Positions 27,924 to 32,496 of a stretch of 32,496 nucleotides of DNA are shown here, one piece after another; position 1 is the stretch's first letter, and the number at the start of each line of letters is the position of its first letter. This DNA comes from an uncultured bacterium (GTDB taxonomy: Bacteria > Patescibacteriota > Minisyncoccia > Phycocordibacterales > PALSA-1337). The stretch spans positions 1-32,496 of the forward strand of contig CAIUUK010000034.1 of assembly GCA_903902315.1 (NCBI GenBank), written 5' to 3'. The notes under the pieces were generated by a model. The model had not been told where the DNA came from, did not search any database, and worked only from the letters and a program-made list of their open reading frames with translations. The position numbers were made by a program, and so were the translations under genes.

Positions 27924-27952
27924 ATGGTAGCATATAAATGTATGCTTGTCAA
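27924..27952 (-). promoter_or_regulatory. Promoter TTGACA-N17-TACCAT (minus)
   Basis: TTGACA 27947-27952; TACCAT 27924-27929. Confidence 0.8.
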
Positions 27953-28054
27953 GCTCACAACGTGGGACAATGTTCGAACCTATATTATGAGTGATTTACA
28001 CTTCAGTAGGTGACGCTATAGTTTATAGGGAAGTTCACGATGTTCACATGTGCA
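27953..28054. repeat. Junction element, full 102-bp copy 3
   Basis: GCTCACAACGTGGGACAATGTTCGAACCTATATTATGAG...GATGTTCACATGTGCA; keeps frame LTTWDNVRTYIMSDLHFSR*. Confidence 0.93.
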
Positions 28055-28125
28055 CAGAGATAAAAAGAAACCCGCCACCATATTTCAGATAGCGAGAGTT
28101 TTTGTGTGGTGTTTAGTAACCACTT

Positions 28126-28428
28126 TTATCTACCGAGCTTCTGTGGACGAATGTCCGCAGGCAACTTCATGTCCAAAGCATACTCGGCAGTTCCTGCCAA
28201 ATGAAGAAAGCGTCCTTCCAGACTCTTGAACTTCATCAAGCACTCGCGTAGCTTGAGACTGTGCTCAGGTGTCGGCTTGTCGTTCATGTAGACGAGAGCA
28301 TTGTGCAAGTCTGTTGTCGCACTTGTCAGCTCATCGTGTAAGTCGCCCAGAAGTTCGTCAAGCGCATCACTTACTGGTTTGAGCGGGGCGAAACCATCAG
28401 TTGCTTCAGTAGCGGTTCCAAGTAACAT
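28126..28428 (-). CDS. Hypothetical protein, 100 aa, helical (cassette gene)
   Basis: Complete ORF. Confidence 0.6.
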   Translation of the reverse strand: MLLGTATEATDGFAPLKPVSDALDELLGDLHDELTSATTDLHNALVYMNDKPTPEHSLKLRECLMKFKSLEGRFLHLAGTAEYALDMKLPADIRPQKLGR

Positions 28429-28503
28429 GTCGCTGGTTTTTAGGTGTATTGTTTTGGAACACCAAGGCTTCCTTTCAGAGCCAATCCATTTATATCAAAA
28501 AAC

Positions 28504-28543
28504 TATATGCCAGCATGATAGCATATAAGATGTATAGTGTCAA
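28504..28543 (-). promoter_or_regulatory. Promoter TTGACA-N17-TATCAT with dyad TATATGC-N10-GCATATA over the -10
   Basis: TTGACA 28538-28543; TATCAT 28515-28520; dyad arms 28504-28510 and 28521-28527. Confidence 0.85.
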
Positions 28544-28548
28544 GTAAT

Positions 28549-28589
28549 GCTCGCTCTATTGGACGAGTTCAGAACTTTGGAGTGGGGAA
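28549..28589. repeat. Junction element, short subtype (GCTCGCTCTATTGGACGAGTTCAGAACTTTGGAGTGGGGAAG)
   Basis: Aligns with 26409, 29830 and 32456 copies. Confidence 0.8.
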
Positions 28590-28630
28590 GGATTGAAAGA
28601 GGGTTGGAAAAGTTGAGTTTTGTGTAAATA

Positions 28631-28662
28631 AAAACCGCGCCTACTTCAAGAGTAAACGCGGT
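28631..28662 (-). terminator. Terminator ACCGCG...CGCGGTTTTTATTT (minus)
   Basis: Hairpin plus T-tract. Confidence 0.75.
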
Positions 28663-28713
28663 CATTTGAGTCCTATGACTCCGGATTTTCACCGAGTGCG
28701 GATAGCACCATTT

Positions 28714-29265
28714 TTAATCCATCGGGAACGGGAATGGCGAGGTAACAATGCGTGGTTCGATATAAATCGGTTCCACTTTCGAGCTGTTTGGGTCCTTCAT
28801 CAGGATCCATGTCCCCTCGGCGCTCGCCGGAGAGAACAATCCGTTCGGATCAGCTTGAGGCAAGGTCAGATAACCTCCACCACTGCGGTATTCAACCTTC
28901 TGCGGGTTGGTGTATTCCGTCGCGTAGGGGATTCCATATCCGATAGTCTGGCCGATGTAGGTCAGCTTTCCACCGCGCGCCGTGTAGCCGTGCACAATGG
29001 TCGGGTTCATGTTTTCCAGGTAGGTGTAGGTCACCAGATTGGCCTGATCCCGCAGTTCCAAGACCATCTTGAGAAGCTTGCGCTCCTGGAAGTTCTTGAT
29101 AGCGGGCATGCCCGTCTGCGCCGTGCCTTCCTGCAGGAGTTTTTCCTGGTTGTCGCGTTGGATGTCGTCGCTCGACGGGGCATCACAACCCGAGTTTCCG
29201 GCGCAGGTCAGATACAGCAATGAGCCGCAAACAGCCGTCATGATGATTCGTGTCAGTTTTTTCAT
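28714..29265 (-). CDS. Predicted exported/lipoprotein-like protein, 183 aa (GC-rich cassette gene)
   Basis: Signal-like MKKLTRIIMTAVCGSLLYLTCAGNSGCDAPSS; ...LRDQANLVTYTYLEN...GKLTYIGQTIGYGIPYATEYTNPQK. Confidence 0.75.
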   Translation of the reverse strand: MKKLTRIIMTAVCGSLLYLTCAGNSGCDAPSSDDIQRDNQEKLLQEGTAQTGMPAIKNFQERKLLKMVLELRDQANLVTYTYLENMNPTIVHGYTARGGKLTYIGQTIGYGIPYATEYTNPQKVEYRSGGGYLTLPQADPNGLFSPASAEGTWILMKDPNSSKVEPIYIEPRIVTSPFPFPMD

Positions 29266-29298
29266 AGTCGTTTTTTCGTTTCAGTTTTTCTGTGGTTT

Positions 29299-29649
29299 TT
29301 ACTGTATCAGACCAGCGTTGAGTTTGAGTTGACGAATGAAGGTCCGCAGGCTGTCCGGCATACTTGCTTCCGGATAGTCAGCGGCTTGTTGGAGGATAAC
29401 ACTTGCCATGGCGGACTGAACGTTTGTGTCGCCGGTGTGGCTGATGTATTCGAGCTGCATCTTTTGCAGCTGCTGAACCATGCCCTGATTGTAGGACTTG
29501 GTTTGTTCGAACGTCTGGCGCCGGACCGCTTCATACTTCGGTGCGAACACCTTGTAGAGGAAGAAGTCGTTGCCTTCTGCGATCCACCCGAGCCCCAACA
29601 CCACGATGAGTGTCAGGAGAGCGAGTCCGATGATTTGACTTGTTTTCAT
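29299..29649 (-). CDS. Predicted membrane-anchored protein (GC-rich cassette gene); start moved to MKTSQIIGL
   Basis: TM IIGLALLTLIVVLGLGWIAEGNDFFLYKVFAPKYEAVRRQTFEQTKSYNQGM; codon/GC pattern changes at about 29649. Confidence 0.75.
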   Translation of the reverse strand: MKTSQIIGLALLTLIVVLGLGWIAEGNDFFLYKVFAPKYEAVRRQTFEQTKSYNQGMVQQLQKMQLEYISHTGDTNVQSAMASVILQQAADYPEASMPDSLRTFIRQLKLNAGLIQ

Positions 29650-29782
29650 AATAAATATACTGCGTTTTTGGTTTCTTTTGTTTCTGCAGTGTTTTTTAGT
29701 CAGCTGCATTTTTCAGGGCTCAATAAAGCACTAAAAAATGCAGCCGTCGAAAACAAGTCACCATTTGAATATGTCAAAAAAC

Positions 29783-29822
29783 TATATGCCAGCATGATAG
29801 CATATAATATGTTGTGTGTCAA
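29783..29822 (-). promoter_or_regulatory. Promoter TTGACA-N17-TATCAT with TATATGC-N10-GCATATA dyad
   Basis: TTGACA 29817-29822; TATCAT 29794-29799; dyad 29783-29806. Confidence 0.85.
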
Positions 29823-29829
29823 TAGTGGG

Positions 29830-29860
29830 GCTCCGCACGTTGGACGAATTCAGAACTTTA
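29830..29860. repeat. Junction element, short copy (GCTCCGCACGTTGGACGAATTCAGAACTTT)
   Basis: 5' half matches the 31908 copy (GCTCCGCACGT), 3' half matches the 28549 copy (TTCAGAACTTT). Confidence 0.75.
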
Positions 29861-29911
29861 AATTGTTTTATTATTGAAAGTGAGATGGGGAAGTGGAGTT
29901 TAGAAATTCTA

Positions 29912-29948
29912 CAAAAAAAATTAACCCACCTTCTTTCGTTGGTGGGTG
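29912..29948 (-). terminator. Terminator ACCCACC-AACGAAAGAA-GGTGGGTTAATTTTTTTT (minus)
   Basis: Perfect stem plus T8. Confidence 0.85.
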
Positions 29949-29962
29949 TCTACGTCTTGTTT

Positions 29963-30175
29963 TTATGGAACAAGTCTTGCAGAACAAATGATGGCGATGA
30001 AAAGAAAAATTAATCCCCAAATCATCGGTCCGTAGGTTGGTCGCGTTCCTGCAAGAGTAACGCTCTGTTTTCTTTGTTCAGACTGGATTTTAAATGCCCA
30101 GATCATGTTCAACATGAACAGCAGTGTTGAAATGGCACATATCGTTGCAAGTATTATGATTTTAAATTCGGACAT
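29963..30175 (-). CDS. Small two-TM membrane protein, 70 aa (cassette gene)
   Basis: Complete ORF. Confidence 0.65.
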   Translation of the reverse strand: MSEFKIIILATICAISTLLFMLNMIWAFKIQSEQRKQSVTLAGTRPTYGPMIWGLIFLFIAIICSARLVP

Positions 30176-30200
30176 GGTATTCCTTTGTTTATGGTCGTTA

Positions 30201-30270
30201 GTTGCTACTCACAAGACATCTAAATGTCCTCTGAGTAACAGCCAACACCAAACAGGTATGTCAAAAAACT
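30201..30270 (-). repeat. Duplicated 5' leader, copy 1, with hairpin TACTCA...TGAGTA
   Basis: Matches 30987-31056. Confidence 0.8.
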
Positions 30271-30271
30271 A

Positions 30272-30310
30272 CTATGCCGAAATGATAGCATAGATTATTA
30301 ATTATGTCAA
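30272..30310 (-). promoter_or_regulatory. Promoter TTGACA-N17-TATCAT with CTATGC-N10-GCATAG dyad
   Basis: TTGACA 30305-30310; TATCAT 30282-30287; dyad arms 30272-30277 and 30288-30293. Confidence 0.82.
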
Positions 30311-30311
30311 A

Positions 30312-30593
30312 TTACTTTCGTAACTTTTCTCCTTTCTTGTAACAGATAAAAATAAGAAGAGTAGTCAATACAATGATTGGCAATGCGAATGTCAAGAAAT
30401 TGCTTCCCGAATCAGGATTACCGAAGGTCTCATTTTCTCTATTGAGTACAAAAACCACGATGAGTGCAACATATGCAAGAATGACAAGCCAGCCTTGCCA
30501 TTTTGCTGGCGTCCAACCCCAGCCGTAGATCTTGGCCTTGAACCAATAACCCTGCGGGTTGTCTCTCAAGTAGTTTATATATTCTTTGATCAT
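30312..30593 (-). CDS. Small membrane protein, 93 aa (YWFKAKIYGWGWTPAKWQGWLVILAYV family seen in CPR genomes)
   Basis: Complete ORF, 2-3 TM; family recalled, not searched. Confidence 0.7.
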   Translation of the reverse strand: MIKEYINYLRDNPQGYWFKAKIYGWGWTPAKWQGWLVILAYVALIVVFVLNRENETFGNPDSGSNFLTFALPIIVLTTLLIFICYKKGEKLRK

Positions 30594-30640
30594 GTAGTTC
30601 TATTTTAGCACTAAAAGAAATTTCTACTGTATAAAAAGAA

Positions 30641-30676
30641 AACCGCCGATCGGATTTCTCTGATCAGACGGTGTTA
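30641..30676 (-). terminator. Terminator ACCGTCTGATCA...CGATCGGCGGTTTTCTTTTT (minus)
   Basis: Hairpin plus T-rich tail. Confidence 0.75.
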
Positions 30677-30692
30677 AATTATGGTGTCACTT

Positions 30693-30965
30693 TTATGGAA
30701 CCAAGGTGACACCTGGAACATTTAGTTCGATAAGAATGCCATCTTCGCTATCGACGATGTTGTTTGGACCGTAGAACAAGACGTAAAACAAATATTCGTC
30801 GTCCCCGTTACAGTTTTTTACTAACCGCTTAATCGGGGAAGCTGGTATGGTGTTGGGTTGTGGTTCTTCGAGAAATGTCCACAATCCTCCACGCACATCC
30901 TTGATTTTTGAACCTTTTGCTGCTTGAGCAAAGTCTTCTGGTCTAATTGGTGTGATGTAATTCAT
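30693..30965 (-). CDS. Hypothetical protein, ~90 aa (start at MNYITPIRPEDF preferred over track start 31031)
   Basis: Upstream 22 codons lie in the duplicated leader. Confidence 0.6.
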   Translation of the reverse strand: MNYITPIRPEDFAQAAKGSKIKDVRGGLWTFLEEPQPNTIPASPIKRLVKNCNGDDEYLFYVLFYGPNNIVDSEDGILIELNVPGVTLVP

Positions 30966-30986
30966 ATTTCTATTTGTTGGTTGATG

Positions 30987-31056
30987 GTTGCTACTCACAA
31001 GGCACCTAAATGTCCTCTGAGTAACAGCCAACTACCTATAGGTATGTCAAAAAACT
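30987..31056 (-). repeat. Duplicated 5' leader, copy 2
   Basis: See 30201-30270. Confidence 0.8.
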
Positions 31057-31096
31057 ATATGCCAGCATGATAGCATATAAAATACATAGTGTCAAG
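31056..31096 (-). promoter_or_regulatory. Promoter TTGACA-N18-TATCAT with TATATGC-N10-GCATATA dyad
   Basis: TTGACA 31091-31096; TATCAT 31067-31072. Confidence 0.8.
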
Positions 31097-31101
31097 TAAT
31101 G

Positions 31102-31137
31102 CTCCAGATGTTGAATGAAGTTAGAACCAACGTATTT
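31102..31137. repeat. Junction element, divergent short copy (GCTCCAGATGTTGAATGAAGTTAGAACCAACGTATTT)
   Basis: Occupies the same position relative to promoter and terminator as other copies. Confidence 0.6.
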
Positions 31138-31144
31138 AAATAAA

Positions 31145-31189
31145 AAAGAACCCACCAAACGAACAGTGGATTCTCTGTTCGGGCGGGCA
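31145..31189 (-). terminator. Terminator CCCGCCCGAACAG...CTGTTCGTTTGGTGGGTTCTTTTTT (minus)
   Basis: Two-part stem plus T-tract. Confidence 0.75.
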
Positions 31190-31210
31190 CTAATACTTAA
31201 AACTCATTTG

Positions 31211-31717
31211 TTATGTTAACTCTTTAGCGGCGTTAGCAATGCTTTCAAGATACGCTAACCAATCATCAAGAGCAGGGTTAATTTCGGGTATTTCCACACG
31301 ACTTCGTCCGCCATTGTCATACTCGATGACTATTCCGTCATTGATGAGACCGTTAAGGATTGTTCGTCGCTCTTCTCTATCTGTATTGTGTGCAAAAGAA
31401 CGATTAATGACGAATGGGTATGTAAGGTAAGAGTGACGTTTTTGAAGCAATTGGATCGATGCAATCATGTCGTTCTTTTTCTTGATTGTTTCGACCAAAT
31501 TGAAGAGTTGCCCATACAACTGACTGTTGATCATTGCGCGATAGTTTATAACAGCCGCCGCAATTGTCATCTTACCGTTGTTTTTAACCTCATAGGTTAA
31601 TTCATCAAAACCAACCTGAATCACGGAATCACTTTTTTCTGAGGCGGTTTCGATAGATTTACCAAGGGACCATAACTGTTCTCCAAATTGTTCAATTAGT
31701 TCATTTCTTGATGGCAT
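31211..31717 (-). CDS. Hypothetical protein, 168 aa (cassette gene)
   Basis: Complete ORF; TTGACA at 31807-31812 upstream. Confidence 0.65.
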   Translation of the reverse strand: MPSRNELIEQFGEQLWSLGKSIETASEKSDSVIQVGFDELTYEVKNNGKMTIAAAVINYRAMINSQLYGQLFNLVETIKKKNDMIASIQLLQKRHSYLTYPFVINRSFAHNTDREERRTILNGLINDGIVIEYDNGGRSRVEIPEINPALDDWLAYLESIANAAKELT

Positions 31718-31907
31718 ATTTAGCCTTTCTATTTAATTGTGTTTATTGGTTACAAGCCAATGTGTGCCGTTGTATTATGTGTACAGTACTATTTATTATG
31801 GACATATGTCAACTATGACTAACACAGATTCAATTCTGAAGTGTAACGGGTTCGAAACCTATTCTAGTCAACTAAAATCACCTTGATATACAAAGTGATT
31901 TTTAAGT

Positions 31908-31944
31908 GCTCCGCACGTGGGATGATGTTCGAACCTATATTGTG
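31908..31944. repeat. Junction element, truncated A-type copy (GCTCCGCACGTGGGATGATGTTCGAACCTATATTGTG)
   Basis: Matches the first ~37 nt of the 102-bp element. Confidence 0.88.
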
Positions 31945-31952
31945 GATAATAT

Positions 31953-32006
31953 ATAAACAGAAAACCCACCATCTCGCGACAGTGGGTTACTGTGTTGAGT
32001 GGTGGG
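31953..32006 (-). terminator. Terminator/3'UTR, near-identical to 27161-27214
   Basis: ATAAACAGAAAACCCACCATCTCGYGACAGTGGGTTACTGTGTTGAG shared. Confidence 0.8.
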
Positions 32007-32010
32007 TTGA

Positions 32011-32376
32011 TTAGGTGGTAACCAAACTCAGTTCACCTTTCTCCTCGTTCACGACCAAGACAGAGAATGGACTTGGAAAGGGAAGTGATTTGGCTTCGAC
32101 AACTTGAGCTGGTTTTCTTTTCAAAAGACCAGCACGACGTAATCTTGCTTCGGAAACCACAACCAAGTTCAGCTCATCGGCCTCCTTGCGAATATCGAAG
32201 CTCGCCATACCAAGACTGAAGCGTTCCTTCAAATTTTTTGGAGTTGGAAGAATTAGGACCCTGATCCCGCTATGTTTTTGCATGTGAAGCCAAGACTGGA
32301 ACGGTTGTAGTATGAAATCCCACGGACCATTAGACAGAGCGTCAATGTGGTGTAGTGGAACGAATGCTTTTTTCAT
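32011..32376 (-). CDS. Hypothetical protein, 121 aa (cassette gene)
   Basis: Complete ORF. Confidence 0.65.
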   Translation of the reverse strand: MKKAFVPLHHIDALSNGPWDFILQPFQSWLHMQKHSGIRVLILPTPKNLKERFSLGMASFDIRKEADELNLVVVSEARLRRAGLLKRKPAQVVEAKSLPFPSPFSVLVVNEEKGELSLVTT

Positions 32377-32416
32377 CTGTAATCCTTTTTGTTTGTGGTT
32401 GGTTTAATCAAAAAAC

Positions 32417-32455
32417 TGCTAAGTACATCTTAGCATATAATATAGTGTCTGTCAA
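32417..32455 (-). promoter_or_regulatory. Promoter TTGACA-N17-TAAGAT with TGCTAAG-N5-CTTAGCA dyad
   Basis: TTGACA 32450-32455; TAAGAT 32427-32432; dyad arms 32417-32423 and 32429-32435. Confidence 0.82.
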
Positions 32456-32496
32456 GCTCCCATGGTCGTCTGCGCTTGGAACTTTGGAGTGGGGGA
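32456..32496. repeat. Junction element, short subtype, cut by window end
   Basis: GCTCCCATGGTCGTCTGCGCTTGGAACTTTGGAGTGGGGGA. Confidence 0.88.

Noticed and set aside
25121-28054. Classical integron attC sites
   Set aside because: No canonical RYYYAAC/GTTRRRY core pair is present, and no intI-like tyrosine recombinase was seen. The linked enzyme remnant is a serine recombinase.
28666-29877. Plus-strand ORFs 28666-29223, 29069-29332 and 29329-29877
   Set aside because: Antisense to the better-supported minus-strand cassette genes; long open frames reflect the higher GC content there.
27055-31870. tRNA or tRNA fragment, because of GTTCGAAC and GGGTTCGAAACC T-loop-like motifs with nearby CTCATAA
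   Set aside because: Acceptor, D and anticodon stems could not be paired; GTTCGAAC is simply an 8-bp palindrome in the junction element.
25121-32496. CRISPR array
   Set aside because: Repeats are irregularly spaced (roughly 0.5-1.3 kb) with coding sequence between them; no short uniform spacers and no cas genes.

Overview
The window looks like a chromosomal segment of a Candidate Phyla Radiation (Patescibacteria, Parcubacteria-like) genome. This placement is inferred from gene content and style, not from a search. Roughly 1-23.7 kb is a conventional backbone: RNase P RNA (rnpB), murJ, lepA, an FtsB/DivIC-like protein, a run of secreted or membrane proteins, a glutaredoxin, a DedA-PAP2 fusion, gpmI, a type IV pilin-like protein, a D,D-carboxypeptidase, a PAP2-type phosphatase, uppP, a 1451-aa surface protein with TIGR03803-like repeats, and a decayed ArsR/thioredoxin locus. 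From about 24 kb to the window end the architecture changes completely. There is an array of small, mostly unknown genes, all on the minus strand. They are grouped in units that typically carry a TTGACA-N16-18-TATCAT-type promoter, one to three ORFs and a terminator. The units are separated by a repeated junction element: three ~102-bp copies (about 90% identical by eye) and at least six shorter relatives. One 102-bp copy is the 3' end of a truncated serine-recombinase gene (...GLTTWDDVRTYIMCDLPHSG*), and the other two copies keep that reading frame and stop codon. My main hypothesis is an integron-like cassette array that uses a serine-recombinase-associated site instead of an IntI/attC system. 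Mobility is inference; the repeats, promoters, terminators and common orientation are read directly from the sequence. No tRNA, CRISPR array or complete transposase was recognised.
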